DNA of 64,000 bases. Source: Anaeromicropila herbilytica (GTDB lineage Bacteria; Bacillota; Clostridia; Lachnospirales; Lachnospiraceae). A program made the position numbers and the translations under genes. Where the stretch lies: assembly GCF_016591975.1 (NCBI RefSeq), contig NZ_AP024169.1:954001-1018000 (forward strand). The letters are read 5' to 3'. Positions 52,483-61,922 of this stretch are shown here, piece by piece; position 1 is the first letter of the stretch, and each line of letters starts with the position of its first letter. The notes below the pieces were generated by a model, which saw nothing but the letters and a program-made list of their open reading frames with translations, made no database searches and was not told where the DNA came from.

Positions 52483-53829
52483 ATGGTTTTTTACATAACG
52501 GGTGAAGTCAATAAAAATATATATGACTTTATCAACGAACAGCAAGTATTTAAGAAAGGTATAAAACCTTACATAACAGCAGATCTATTTTTAAATTTTA
52601 TAAAAAAGGAGTTAAGGAATTTAGAAGTTGATTATTTGATTATTGATTTGTTGGTGTTACAACTAGATGAACCAATGATGATAGAAGAAGCAATTGAAGC
52701 TTTTAAGGTTTTAAATAAAAAAGGAACGATTGTAATTTCAGCAGTTGGCGAGGATGAGGAGAGAAGAGAAGTATGGAGAACGTACTGTAATAATAGATAT
52801 GAATTTCTATATCAGGAAGAAAACTTAGAAGAAGAGATGTTTAAGTTATTAAATCATAGTACTGAAGAATTAGTCATTGATAATCAATCAGAAGAGCTAA
52901 AGAATGATGACAAAGAGACAGTAAAAAGAACTCAGATTAAGAAGAAAGTTACTAAAAGTAATAAAGAAGAATCTACTCAATTAGTGAAAGAGGAATCAAG
53001 TAAAATAGAGGATAGTCAACCGGAAGGAATTTCTCCAGACAAGTTATATCATAAAGCAAACGTAAAAGTAAAAACAAATGATGGTCAAGCAATTAGTAAA
53101 AACAATAGCTTGATGAATGAAGATCAATATAAATCAGTTGTTAATGATAAGGTAGTGGAAGAAGTGATAAATATACCAAAGAAAAATAAGGTTATTACAC
53201 TAGATGAATACCTATTAAAGAATTGTAAAGATAAAGATGAAACAATCAATTGGAAGTGCAATAACATTTTTATAGGAATTGTAGGTACAGAAAGAAAAGT
53301 AGGAACTACATTAGCTTCCATACAAATGGCCAATGCATTAGCAGCAACGAGCGCTAAGGTGTCGTATACAGAAACAAATACGCATAACCACCTACAGCTA
53401 ATAGCAAATGAGTATATCATGGAGCAGATAGAAGATCATTACTATAAGAATTCAGTTAGCTACTATTTAGATAAGAAATTTGATATAGAAGCGAAATACA
53501 ATTTTATTTTATTTGACTTAGGAGCTATTAATGAAAGAACTGACTGGATTATTAGAATCATAGAGGAACTTATCAATGAAGTTATCCTGGTGGCTGGATG
53601 TAAACCATATGAGCAGAAAGCTCTTAAATATGCTTTAAGTAAATTACAAGGTAAAAATCTTCATTTATTATGTAATAACGCCACTCTAGAAGAATATGAA
53701 CAAATGAATATGCTATACAATTCAGATAAAGTGAAATGTATTGAGTATAAGAATGAAACAGATCTATTTAGTAAAAATAATTGGTTAGATAATATATCAG
53801 AAATACTTCAAGAATACCGTACTGAATAA
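52483..53829 (+). CDS. Second CpaE/TadZ-like protein with altered P-loop
   Basis: 448 aa. Residues about 1-120 look like a receiver-type alpha/beta domain (VDYLIIDLLVLQLDEPM, KKGTIVISAVGEDEER), followed by a disordered Glu/Lys/Ser linker. The C-terminal ParA-like ATPase has GTERKVGTTLAS in the P-loop position, where the usual KGGVGKT lysines are changed, so ATP binding may be weak. FILFDLGAINERTDWII follows at the Walker B place. It is a full TadZ-like layout, unlike the ATPase-only protein at 37795. A degenerate partner that positions the Tad machine is likely. Confidence 0.72.
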   Translation: MVFYITGEVNKNIYDFINEQQVFKKGIKPYITADLFLNFIKKELRNLEVDYLIIDLLVLQLDEPMMIEEAIEAFKVLNKKGTIVISAVGEDEERREVWRTYCNNRYEFLYQEENLEEEMFKLLNHSTEELVIDNQSEELKNDDKETVKRTQIKKKVTKSNKEESTQLVKEESSKIEDSQPEGISPDKLYHKANVKVKTNDGQAISKNNSLMNEDQYKSVVNDKVVEEVINIPKKNKVITLDEYLLKNCKDKDETINWKCNNIFIGIVGTERKVGTTLASIQMANALAATSAKVSYTETNTHNHLQLIANEYIMEQIEDHYYKNSVSYYLDKKFDIEAKYNFILFDLGAINERTDWIIRIIEELINEVILVAGCKPYEQKALKYALSKLQGKNLHLLCNNATLEEYEQMNMLYNSDKVKCIEYKNETDLFSKNNWLDNISEILQEYRTE

Positions 53830-53845
53830 GATTGAAAATAAAAGC

Positions 53846-53879
53846 GACCAGGAACTCTAGGGTGATAGAGTTACTGGTC
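53846..53879 (+). terminator. Hairpin ending the conjugation operon
   Basis: GACCAGGAACTCTA (53846-53859) pairs with 53866-53879 with one mismatch; the tail (AAATTAATTAAATT) is weak in T. It lies 17 bases after the TadZ-like stop. Confidence 0.65.
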
Positions 53880-54019
53880 AAATTAATTAAATTGAAAATA
53901 ATCTAATAACAAATCTATCATACAATAAATGTAATATAATGTCAATGACAAAAGAAGCTGTAGTTAGTGCAGTTTGTTTATATTACTTTTCCGTATATAG
54001 AGAAAAGGAGACGAAACAA

Positions 54020-54955
54020 ATGAGTATGAAAAAATTTAAGATGTTAAATATTATTTGTGCAAGTTGTGATTTATCCTCAAAGGAAAAACTAGTAGCACAA
54101 TATTTTATATATAAATCAAATAAATCAGGGGAATGCTATCCATCTGTCTATACAATAGCAAGAGCGTGTGGAGCTAGTGAAAGAACGATTCAGAGAGCAA
54201 CTAAGAAATTGCAAGAGAAGGGCTTTATATCTATCATAGAAAGATATGTAGAGGGAAAACAGACATCTAATCAATATTGCTTAAATACTTTGCTTATTGC
54301 AGAACTAGAGAGAGAAAAAGAAGTTGAGAAAGAAAATAAAGCAATAGTTGAAAAAGAAAGTAAATTTGAAGATGTAGTTATTGAATATGAAGATCTTTTT
54401 GAAGTTGAGGAAGAAAAAGAAATTGATGACGAGTATTTAAAGAATTGTTCAACATCAAATAGTAGTAATGTGGATAACCTTGTGGATAAAGTTGTTGATA
54501 TTAAAGGGGAAAGTGATTATGAAGATGTTGAAGTAACTGACTATGATTTATTGGATAATGAAATTACAAAGATACTTATAATTGAATCGAATGAAGAGTA
54601 TGTAGAAGAGAATTATAAAGAAGTAGATCAAGATGTTAAAGGTACTTTTTACTCAGAATGCAAATCATTTAATAATTGGAGAAAGAAATCTACATTGTCA
54701 TTTAATACGAATATTATAAAGAAAAGTGTTAATCAAGGAAATATAGAAGAAATAAAGTATATAGAGGTAGTTGTTAATAAGAAAATAGTAAAGATAGCTA
54801 AGATCATAAGAAGATATATTCATACTAGAAAAGAACCTAAGTTACATATTAAATTTAACAGAGAACAAGCCAAGCAATTTTGGGAATGGTATCTAGATTA
54901 TGGAGATATTGAAAATATATATAAATGCTATCTTGAAAGAATGAGGAAAAGGTAG
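54020..54955 (+). CDS. HTH-domain protein (replication- or regulation-type) of the element
   Basis: 311 aa from the ATG at 54020 (AAAAGGAG before); an in-frame ATG at 53939 lacks a ribosome site. Residues about 10-80 form a HTH_36-type winged helix (STSKEKLV-like DLSSKEKLVAQYFIYKSN, GASERTIQRATKKLQEKGFI), followed by a long acidic, repetitive part. Plasmid and element initiators often combine such a HTH with a divergent tail. It may start replication of the excised form or regulate it. Last gene with an element-type signature. Confidence 0.65.
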   Translation: MSMKKFKMLNIICASCDLSSKEKLVAQYFIYKSNKSGECYPSVYTIARACGASERTIQRATKKLQEKGFISIIERYVEGKQTSNQYCLNTLLIAELEREKEVEKENKAIVEKESKFEDVVIEYEDLFEVEEEKEIDDEYLKNCSTSNSSNVDNLVDKVVDIKGESDYEDVEVTDYDLLDNEITKILIIESNEEYVEENYKEVDQDVKGTFYSECKSFNNWRKKSTLSFNTNIIKKSVNQGNIEEIKYIEVVVNKKIVKIAKIIRRYIHTRKEPKLHIKFNREQAKQFWEWYLDYGDIENIYKCYLERMRKR

Positions 54956-55250
54956 TTATGAGTTATTTTTTTCATGTAGGGGTGTCATGGTGTCACCCAA
55001 ATTATACAATATTTTAGATACTGAAGAATAAAATTATAATTATATAAAGGATTAATAATACGCAATACTGGTATTTTATGTAATTATATGGTATAATTTC
55101 TGGAAGAAAAGCGTGCAATAATATTTGGTGTGACTATATATTATTCCAATGGGAAGTAGCAAGTTTGAATATCTAAAAGACTAATCAATAAAGGTGATTT
55201 ACAAAATTATAAATGATATTTTATATTATTAGCATGAATGGAGATCATAA
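54956..55250 (+). other. Intergenic region, possible extended -10 promoter
   Basis: About 295 bases with no gene. An extended -10 (TGGTATAAT, 55089-55097) has no convincing -35. A partial repeat GGGTGTCA/TGTCACCC lies near 54980-55000. Upstream of the integrase-like gene; nothing else is supported. Confidence 0.35.
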
Positions 55251-56408
55251 ATGAGTTTAATTAATTTAATTCAATATAGTAAATTGATAGAACCCCATAA
55301 AGCAACGAAAATAAAAGAGTTTAACAAATTTCTCTGTAACGAATTTAATATTGAGAATATTAATGAAGGTATAGATGTATATATTTTTGAAGAAATTGAT
55401 ATTGACTTTATTATAAGAGGTCTAAATTGTTATATCGAAGCAAATAATGTTTCAGCACAAAACACAGCTGATACGTTTGTAGCAGCTGTCTATGAATTAT
55501 TAGTACATGTTGAGCAAAAGTATGGTACTAAAAATAACATTTTGTCCAATATTGATAAACATAAAGAATTTATGGAGAAAACAAAAGAAGTTACTTCAAA
55601 GTTAAGAAGCACAGTAAGCAAAGATATTGCAACAGATGATGATTTTGAAAAGCTAGTTAATTGTGTTGACCTATTTCTTGAAGAACATGATGATATAGAA
55701 TCCGAACTAAGCAACGAAATAAACTTACTTATATCTAATAGAAGAAATAAACTATGGCATTATCCTAATTTCATATCTATTATAGCAACTAAATTACTTA
55801 TGGTATATGGACTAAAATATAATGTAATTATATCTTTAAATGTAAATGAGGTTGATTTAGAAAATAGAAATATAATTATTAATGGGATTTTATTACCTAT
55901 TAACTCGGATTTAGTTGCACTTTTAAAAATATATATGCCCATAAGGAAGCAATTGGTAACACACTACAATAACATTCACAAAAAGTTGTTAGTTAGTTAT
56001 ATAACTGGTGGACCATATGGTTCTAGAGAATATGGGAAACTTTATAATTTAATAATAAAAAATTTTAAGTCATTCGAAGCCGAAGTTTTTGCATCAAAAA
56101 AAATTCTTGAAATGTTGGATAATGGACTTGATACATATTTAGTATCGAAACTGACTGGATTTGACGTTACTCGTTGCGTAACTATTCAATATGAAAACAG
56201 AACAAATGATAGATCTGAAGAATACTGCATTGATAAAATAAGAGAATTTTTATCTAATAAAAAACAAGTAGGTGATTCTCAATTTATTAATTGCCCGTTT
56301 TGTGGTGCAAAGAAAAATGCTAACATAGAAAATTGGATTATCGTTAAATTTGAGGATGATAATAATAAGTATATTGCATGTAAGGAGTGTAAAGGGCTTG
56401 CAAATTGA
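55251..56408 (+). CDS. Degenerate tyrosine-recombinase-like protein with zinc finger
   Basis: 385 aa. The region ATKLLMVYGLKYNVIISLNV, then ENRNIIINGILLPI and later LEMLDNGLDTYLVSKLTGF, follows the course of a tyrosine recombinase catalytic domain. However, the arginine of the GLR box is Lys, the LGH box reads LTGF, and no clear RxxH is found. It is probably not an active integrase. The C-terminus carries a zinc finger (CPFCGAKKNANIE ... CKEC). It overlaps the HNH gene that follows. A DNA-binding partner of the HNH nuclease is a reasonable idea; the recombinase relation needs a structural check. Confidence 0.5.
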   Translation: MSLINLIQYSKLIEPHKATKIKEFNKFLCNEFNIENINEGIDVYIFEEIDIDFIIRGLNCYIEANNVSAQNTADTFVAAVYELLVHVEQKYGTKNNILSNIDKHKEFMEKTKEVTSKLRSTVSKDIATDDDFEKLVNCVDLFLEEHDDIESELSNEINLLISNRRNKLWHYPNFISIIATKLLMVYGLKYNVIISLNVNEVDLENRNIIINGILLPINSDLVALLKIYMPIRKQLVTHYNNIHKKLLVSYITGGPYGSREYGKLYNLIIKNFKSFEAEVFASKKILEMLDNGLDTYLVSKLTGFDVTRCVTIQYENRTNDRSEEYCIDKIREFLSNKKQVGDSQFINCPFCGAKKNANIENWIIVKFEDDNNKYIACKECKGLAN

Positions 56409-56868
56409 GAAAATCTATGAATTAAAGGACTTTTTGGATGAATACTTTGTCAACATACCAAAAAGAACGATAAATAAAGTTGAACCAGAGGAAATTGACA
56501 AAGCAATAGAACATGACTTTATAGAAGATGTAACTATTACTGATAATGAAACAAGAGAAATTACAATAAGAAGAATAATAAGATATCAACGTATTGTGAA
56601 GGAATTAAAGAAAAAGCATGAATATAAGTGTCAATTGTGCAATGATTCTTTTTTGATGGATAATGGAAATTATTACTGTGAAGCTCACCATATTAGGCAA
56701 TTATCATTGGATGGTAGCCAGGATAAAACAAACGTTTTAATTCTTTGTCCAAAACACCATCGAATGTTTCACTTTGCAAAAAAAATGATTACAATAACGG
56801 ATGTACCAATAGTACAAAAACGAATAATTACGATAGGAAGTATTAAATACTACGTTTTGATGAATTAG
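56398..56868 (+). CDS. HNH endonuclease
   Basis: 156 aa from the TTG at 56398, which follows AAGGAG at 56384-56389; it overlaps the previous stop. A CxxC pair (C78, C81 in YKCQLC), then CEAHHIRQLSLDG, NVLILC and PKHHRMFH form the HNH/McrA-type beta-beta-alpha metal nuclease. The N-terminal 70 residues are a charged helical part that may bind a partner. Together with the overlapping gene it makes a two-gene unit, probably a defence or plasmid-processing pair, by inference only. Confidence 0.8.
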   Translation: MQIEKIYELKDFLDEYFVNIPKRTINKVEPEEIDKAIEHDFIEDVTITDNETREITIRRIIRYQRIVKELKKKHEYKCQLCNDSFLMDNGNYYCEAHHIRQLSLDGSQDKTNVLILCPKHHRMFHFAKKMITITDVPIVQKRIITIGSIKYYVLMN

Positions 56869-56941
56869 TATTTTTTTGACATTGAAATATATAATGAAAG
56901 GAATGTATGAAATGATATCATTTTTTGATTGTATTAGCTCA

Positions 56942-56959
56942 ACTCCTTTTTAGAGGAGT
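56942..56959 (+). terminator. Short hairpin after the HNH gene
   Basis: ACTCCT (56942-56947) pairs with AGGAGT (56954-56959), with TTTT in the loop and no T tail. Weak candidate, about 75 bases after the HNH stop. Confidence 0.35.
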
Positions 56960-57051
56960 GTTGTCACATATTTATAGGATTACAAGATACATCTAAGCGG
57001 AATAATGCATAGTTCTACACTGCTAATACATAAGTATGAGCACAAAAATAA

Positions 57052-57948
57052 ATGGATACAGTTGAAATTTTCAATATGTACGCTTCATATAAGGGGATAA
57101 AAATGTATATAGATACACATTCCTACGATACAATGCTTCAAGGAACATGTGATTGTTTCACAATTCCACCGTCTAATCTTTCAGAATTCTTTAGTCTAAC
57201 AGCTCATAAATGTATCCAAGATAAATGCTGTAATGGGAATATCTTAGCTGCTGAAATCGATACATTCATTCAACAGCATACGACCAACCAGTATATTGAT
57301 GAAATTTTGTTCTTTCATTTAGGACGTAGATTAAATATCAAAGATACATTAACGGGGAATAATTTGTTGGAGTTGTTGACGACAGTAACACCATTGTCTA
57401 TTTTTTTGAGAGAGCACAATGTTGCATTTTCACAACGAAATGGACATTTAGAAATTTATGAAAATGGAATCCTGGTTTCTCTTGAGAATACTTATGAAAA
57501 TGGAGTTTGCTATTTGAGAAGCAGACTCGGTTACAATATTGGACGAGAAGATTTTTGCTTTAATGGCTTTGCCTTTAAGGACTTAGTATATAAAAATACT
57601 TATGCTCACAGTCTTTATCATGGTCCAGAATTTATTACACAATTGTCTGCATTTTTAAAAAGGCCAGATATAGCACAAGATTATTTTGCCAATAGCACAT
57701 ATTATTGTTTTGAATATTGTGCTCCACTAGAATTTGTACTGTTTGATAATGCTGACAAGTTAAATCAAGATGAAAAGGTTCACTATTTTCTAACTCAATT
57801 AATTAACAGACTTTTTGAATACTTTAATACAAATCCTAAGTATATGTTTGATCACGACAATCTAGTTTTACGTCTTCTTGACAATGCCAATATGCCAATT
57901 GAATACTACTGTGGTCGGGAGATTATTACTACTGAAATGCTCAGATAA
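57052..57948 (+). CDS. Orphan protein of unknown function
   Basis: 298 aa, soluble, with many aromatic residues and Cys (GTCDCFTIPPSNLSEFF, HKCIQDKCCNGN). No family recognised. Features: LFFHLGRRLNIKDTLTGNNL and DEKVHYFLTQLINRLFEYFN look helical. Start uncertain: the ATG at 57052 has no ribosome site, whereas one at 57103 follows AAGGGG at good spacing. It stands alone between the HNH pair and the Shedu-like gene, so it may belong to either or be independent cargo. Confidence 0.5.
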   Translation: MDTVEIFNMYASYKGIKMYIDTHSYDTMLQGTCDCFTIPPSNLSEFFSLTAHKCIQDKCCNGNILAAEIDTFIQQHTTNQYIDEILFFHLGRRLNIKDTLTGNNLLELLTTVTPLSIFLREHNVAFSQRNGHLEIYENGILVSLENTYENGVCYLRSRLGYNIGREDFCFNGFAFKDLVYKNTYAHSLYHGPEFITQLSAFLKRPDIAQDYFANSTYYCFEYCAPLEFVLFDNADKLNQDEKVHYFLTQLINRLFEYFNTNPKYMFDHDNLVLRLLDNANMPIEYYCGREIITTEMLR

Positions 57949-58075
57949 ATGTTACTTCGAGCCAATTTAACTCAAGGTAATAATAAAATTATTACAATAA
58001 TATGGAAATTTATTTGATTTTTTGATAAATTTATATTTTGTTAGAAACGGAAAGTATAATACTTGGAGGAAGAGA

Positions 58076-58867
58076 ATGAAGTTACAAGATAGGAACTATG
58101 AATTGATACTAAATGACAAAGAACAAGAGGCATATGAATCGGAACTTACATATGAATTAAAAAAAGGTCTAAAGAATACTCGCAATTTTCCGCGATTTTC
58201 CCATCCAGATAAAGAAATAAGAAAATTTATCTGGCATAAAAGGTCTCTTTTCCCTAATAATTTCTTGTATTTGGGAGAATTTAAGGATTTGGATTTTGAG
58301 CTAGAAGCTATAGAATTTCAAAATGTAATATATACTGCAGAGAATGAGTTGAAAATTCAACAATATATTAAGCAAAATAGAAAGTGGTTTATACCAGGTT
58401 CAATATTCTTGGATTATAATTTTGGTCATCATGATGCATATCTCTTTCCAGAACAGCAATTGGGAAATGAGTATGCTGCTGATTATATGCTAGTAGGAAA
58501 GAATTCTGATGGTTATAGTATCGTCCTTGTCGAATTTGAAAAGGCGAACACAGAATATCTTATTAATACAGCTAATACAGAAAGTGAAAGTGTAAGAAAG
58601 GGATTGACACAAATACAAGATTGGAAAAGATGGATTGATGGTAATAGGGATTATTTCTTAAAAAACATAGGACTTTTTCAACAAGGGATAGATGTTCCAG
58701 TATACAGAATATATTATTATCTAGTTGTTAGCAGAAGAGATTTTATGAATCAAACGGCATTAGATGTTAGATGTCAAAGTATATATGAAAAAATAAACAC
58801 TAAGATTGTGACATTTGATAGATTAGTTGATAATATAAAAAAATTAGGAGGAAGACCCGCCTGGTAG
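58076..58867 (+). CDS. Shedu-type (DUF4263) nuclease
   Basis: 263 aa from the ATG at 58076 (GGAGGAAG before); the frame extends further upstream. The C-terminal half has the DUF4263 core: EYAADYMLVGKNSDGYSIVL, then VEFEKANTEYLI and GLTQIQDWKRWIDGN. These are the PD-(D/E)xK residues (Asp about 137, Glu about 155 in VEFEK). Shedu is a single-gene anti-phage nuclease. The N-terminal 120 residues are less conserved and probably sense or bind a trigger. Typical defence cargo. Confidence 0.75.
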   Translation: MKLQDRNYELILNDKEQEAYESELTYELKKGLKNTRNFPRFSHPDKEIRKFIWHKRSLFPNNFLYLGEFKDLDFELEAIEFQNVIYTAENELKIQQYIKQNRKWFIPGSIFLDYNFGHHDAYLFPEQQLGNEYAADYMLVGKNSDGYSIVLVEFEKANTEYLINTANTESESVRKGLTQIQDWKRWIDGNRDYFLKNIGLFQQGIDVPVYRIYYYLVVSRRDFMNQTALDVRCQSIYEKINTKIVTFDRLVDNIKKLGGRPAW

Positions 58868-58968
58868 CTCAGTGACAAATTCAAATCTGTTAGTATTTGA
58901 GCTTTCCATTATATTTATTTCAGTAAAATGTAAAATAGGACTTATATTATTTATAAAGGAGTGGGGAG

Positions 58969-59220
58969 ATGAAATACAGGTGTCCATGTTGTGGATATTA
59001 TACTTTTGATGAAAAGCCAAACGGCTCCTATGATATTTGTGAAGTTTGTTTCTGGGAAGACGACCCGATTCAGTTTGACGACGAAACTTATGAAGGTGGT
59101 GCCAATCATGTTAGTTTATTGCAAGCAAAATGTAACTTTGTAGAGTATGGTGCTTGTGAGAGAACAATGCTTTCTTATGTAAGGAAGCCAAACAAGGACG
59201 AGTTGTCTGGAATTGATTAG
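58969..59220 (+). CDS. CPCC-family cysteine-rich small protein
   Basis: 83 aa. It starts MKYRCPCCGYYTFDE and continues ICEVCFWEDDPIQF, the Cys_rich_CPCC pattern of small zinc-binding proteins. This family often sits near toxin or immunity genes, but its role is unknown. A good ribosome site (AAGGAGTGGGGAG) precedes the ATG. Confidence 0.85.
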   Translation: MKYRCPCCGYYTFDEKPNGSYDICEVCFWEDDPIQFDDETYEGGANHVSLLQAKCNFVEYGACERTMLSYVRKPNKDELSGID

Positions 59221-59291
59221 ATATACAAAATAAAGATAAAAGAAACTTGGAAAATTCTTTAGAAATGATTTTATAATTGGAGGAAAAGAAA

Positions 59292-59579
59292 ATGTTTATA
59301 GTCAATTTAACGTATATTAAGCCATTAGAAGAAGTTGAAAAGTATTTAGCTGAGCATATTACTTTCTTAAATAAATATTATGGAAGAGGTAATTTTATTT
59401 GCTCAGGGCGAAAAAATCCTAGAACTGGTGGGGTTATTATATGCAATGCAAAAAATATGGAAGAGGTAAATGAAATCATTAGCGAAGATCCATTTTATGA
59501 AAATGGAATTGCAAATTATGATTTATTAGAATTTTACCCTACAAAGTATGCAGAAGATTTTAAGTCATTTATTGAGTGA
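59292..59579 (+). CDS. YciI-like protein
   Basis: 95 aa from the ATG at 59292, with GGAGG just before. FIVNLTYIKPLEEVEKYLAE, LNKYYGRGNFICSGRKNPRT and FYENGIANYDLLEFYPTKYA match the YciI family (dimeric alpha+beta barrel, function poorly known, often fused to enzymes). Independent small gene in the cargo region. Confidence 0.85.
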   Translation: MFIVNLTYIKPLEEVEKYLAEHITFLNKYYGRGNFICSGRKNPRTGGVIICNAKNMEEVNEIISEDPFYENGIANYDLLEFYPTKYAEDFKSFIE

Positions 59580-59650
59580 ATTTTTAATTGGTAGACTTAA
59601 AAATTTGATTACCTATAATTAGATAACTAATTTTACATTGGAGGAAAAAA

Positions 59651-60784
59651 ATGAATAAAAAATACAAGAATGCTTTAGGAATAATAATTATAATGTCACT
59701 CATCGTAACTATTATTCCTTATAATATCGTTTCAGCAGAAGGATTAAATTATAATTTATCTAGTCAGTTAGAATTGAATAAGCAGGTTACAGGTGAATTA
59801 AAATCTATAGATGATATAAATTATTACAAGTTTACAACAACATCAAATGATTCATTTTATGAAATTGAATTGAGAAATTCAGAAGCTACGGATGGGGTCA
59901 ATTTATATTTGTATTCAGAAAATGATAGTACAACTCAGTCATATTACTTAAGTGCTAGTAAAAGTGGAATTGACTCGAATGTTCAGAAGTTAGAACGTAA
60001 TCATACCTACTATATAGTGGTTAAGAGTGATATATATTGCTCGTCAATTGGAAAATATAAAATAATGGTTAATGAAATTAAGGATGATGTACCAGACACT
60101 TACAAAGATAGTGTAAGTCTTCCTTTGAATAAAAAGAAAACATATACTTTAGATGCGGATGGTGATACGGATATTTTTAAATTTGAAACAACGAAGAATG
60201 ATTCATTTTATAATATAGAACTTTCGAATTCAGAAGCTAATGATGAAATAAGAGTTGAGTTATATTATAGTGATGATCTAACTACAGAGTTAACTAGGAT
60301 TTATGCTTCAAAGTCAATTTCAGCGTCAAAAGGGTTAAAATTAAGTAAAAAACATACATATTATCTTATTGTACAGAAAGATACGGACACTTCAGTAGAA
60401 GGAAAATATAAATTAAAAATTTCTGAAATAAAAGATGATGCCCCTGATTCGTTCAATAAATGTGTTAGTATACCATTGAATAAAAAAAAGACTTATAAAT
60501 TAGATATGGACGGAGATATAGACTTTTTTAAATTTAAAACTTCAAAGAAGGGGACATATACACTAACATTAGCTAACAAGAGTGCAAATGATTTAATATC
60601 AACCCAAATATATAGTGAGAAGGATGTAACACAAGTATTAGGAGATATGTATGTATTTACTACTTCAAAAAGTAGTAAAACATTTAAATTAAAGGCAAAT
60701 CATACTTACTATATGTCTGTTTCCGAATTTTCAGAATATGATAATGTTAGAGGGGCATATTCTATAACAATAAACAATAAGTAG
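59651..60784 (+). CDS. Secreted protein with three PPC-type repeats
   Basis: 377 aa with a signal peptide (IIIIMSLIVTIIPYNIVSAEG). Three tandem repeats of about 110 aa, each with the order LELNKQVTGELKSIDDINYYKFT, SFYEIELRN, HTYYIVV; they match the bacterial pre-peptidase C-terminal (PPC) type domain. The repeats are closely alike (LNKKKTYTLDADGDTDIFKF; LNKKKTYKLDMDGDIDFFKF), pointing to recent duplication. No enzyme or wall anchor is present, so it is a stand-alone PPC protein of unknown use. Confidence 0.78.
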   Translation: MNKKYKNALGIIIIMSLIVTIIPYNIVSAEGLNYNLSSQLELNKQVTGELKSIDDINYYKFTTTSNDSFYEIELRNSEATDGVNLYLYSENDSTTQSYYLSASKSGIDSNVQKLERNHTYYIVVKSDIYCSSIGKYKIMVNEIKDDVPDTYKDSVSLPLNKKKTYTLDADGDTDIFKFETTKNDSFYNIELSNSEANDEIRVELYYSDDLTTELTRIYASKSISASKGLKLSKKHTYYLIVQKDTDTSVEGKYKLKISEIKDDAPDSFNKCVSIPLNKKKTYKLDMDGDIDFFKFKTSKKGTYTLTLANKSANDLISTQIYSEKDVTQVLGDMYVFTTSKSSKTFKLKANHTYYMSVSEFSEYDNVRGAYSITINNK

Positions 60785-60851
60785 TTTTAGAATAATAATA
60801 AAATTAAAGTTGGAATATCGAGCATAATATTATAATTATAAGGAGAAGAAA

Positions 60852-61598
60852 ATGATTAATTATATATATAAAACTCTTACGATATTAATAGGATTTACTT
60901 TATTTTTAATTAGTGGCTTCAATTTAATTACAGCTAATAAGACTGAAACTATATTTTATAATGCTAAGAAGCGTGTGCTATCAAATATATTGAGTGCATT
61001 AGTCATGGTTTTGAGTGAAGTGTGTTTTATTTACAACGTTCCACTTATAAACAATATTAAGATAGATTTAAATAGTTATAAAGTGGTGTTATTATTAATG
61101 GTAGTATTATTTTTTATATTAATAGTTTCAATATTTGTTATACTAAGCATTCAAAATATGAAAAAAGTGAGACTAAATAAAATACTAAATAGAATAACTC
61201 GATTTTTTTATGATAAAAGTATACAAGCACTTATTATGTTAATTTTCTATTTATTTGGATCAGTAATAATGATTGTTTTATGGAATATTAATGGTAGAGA
61301 TTATATGAAAAATCTTCATTATCTTATATTTGCAGTAGGATATTCATGCGCAACTGTTTATGTGATGATGATTTATGTAGAAGGCTATAGAAAAATATTT
61401 AGGAATGTATGTTGGATAGAATATAAAGAGTATAATAGTATTAAAAGCAAAAAGTATTACATATTATATGCATCAGATGATGATTATGTTGTATGTGGAC
61501 AGAATCATCGATATGAAGATAATGTAGAGTTTAAATTTATAAAAATAAATGAAATAAAAGATAATTATATAATTCATTTTGAAAAGATAACTGAATAG
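60852..61598 (+). CDS. Polytopic membrane protein of unknown function
   Basis: 248 aa with about five or six membrane segments (TLTILIGFTLFLISGFNLI, VVLLLMVVLFFILIVSIFV, ALIMLIFYLFGSVIMIVLW, LIFAVGYSCATVYVMM) and a soluble C-terminal part of about 55 aa (KKYYILYASDDDYVVCGQNH). AAGGAGAAG precedes the ATG. No family recognised. It may follow the PPC-protein gene in one transcript. Confidence 0.6.
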   Translation: MINYIYKTLTILIGFTLFLISGFNLITANKTETIFYNAKKRVLSNILSALVMVLSEVCFIYNVPLINNIKIDLNSYKVVLLLMVVLFFILIVSIFVILSIQNMKKVRLNKILNRITRFFYDKSIQALIMLIFYLFGSVIMIVLWNINGRDYMKNLHYLIFAVGYSCATVYVMMIYVEGYRKIFRNVCWIEYKEYNSIKSKKYYILYASDDDYVVCGQNHRYEDNVEFKFIKINEIKDNYIIHFEKITE

Positions 61599-61765
61599 TT
61601 ATAGTACAGAAAGTAGTAATTTATAAAGAGTAAAAATAGTTGTTACATAGAGTATTTAAAAAGTTACATAAAAAGCGCTATTCAAAATAAATTGAATTAT
61701 AAACTTGACATTTTTAGAAAACTGTGATTGTAAAACTAGATTTTAAGTGTTACAATATTTTTACA

Positions 61766-61794
61766 TTGAATTTTAATTAATAATATGATATAAT
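61766..61794 (+). promoter_or_regulatory. Promoter of the ABC-3C operon
   Basis: TTGAAT (61766-61771), 17 bases, TATAAT (61789-61794), with about 130 bases of untranslated leader before the GTG at 61923. The 61599-61922 gap holds no gene. Confidence 0.6.
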
Positions 61795-61922
61795 ACAGGA
61801 CTTTCGGGTAAATAATTGTATTTTAATGTTGACAGAATTTTTATAATCTGTAAAGGAATAGAGGAAATAAAAATTATTAATTTGTGATATTTAACAAGTA
61901 TACATAGGAGAGGAATGACATA

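Noticed and set aside
55251..56408. Active integrase of the mobile element
   Set aside because: Looks like a tyrosine recombinase but the essential Arg/His/Arg and LGH boxes are changed. It was kept as a degenerate, DNA-binding candidate only.
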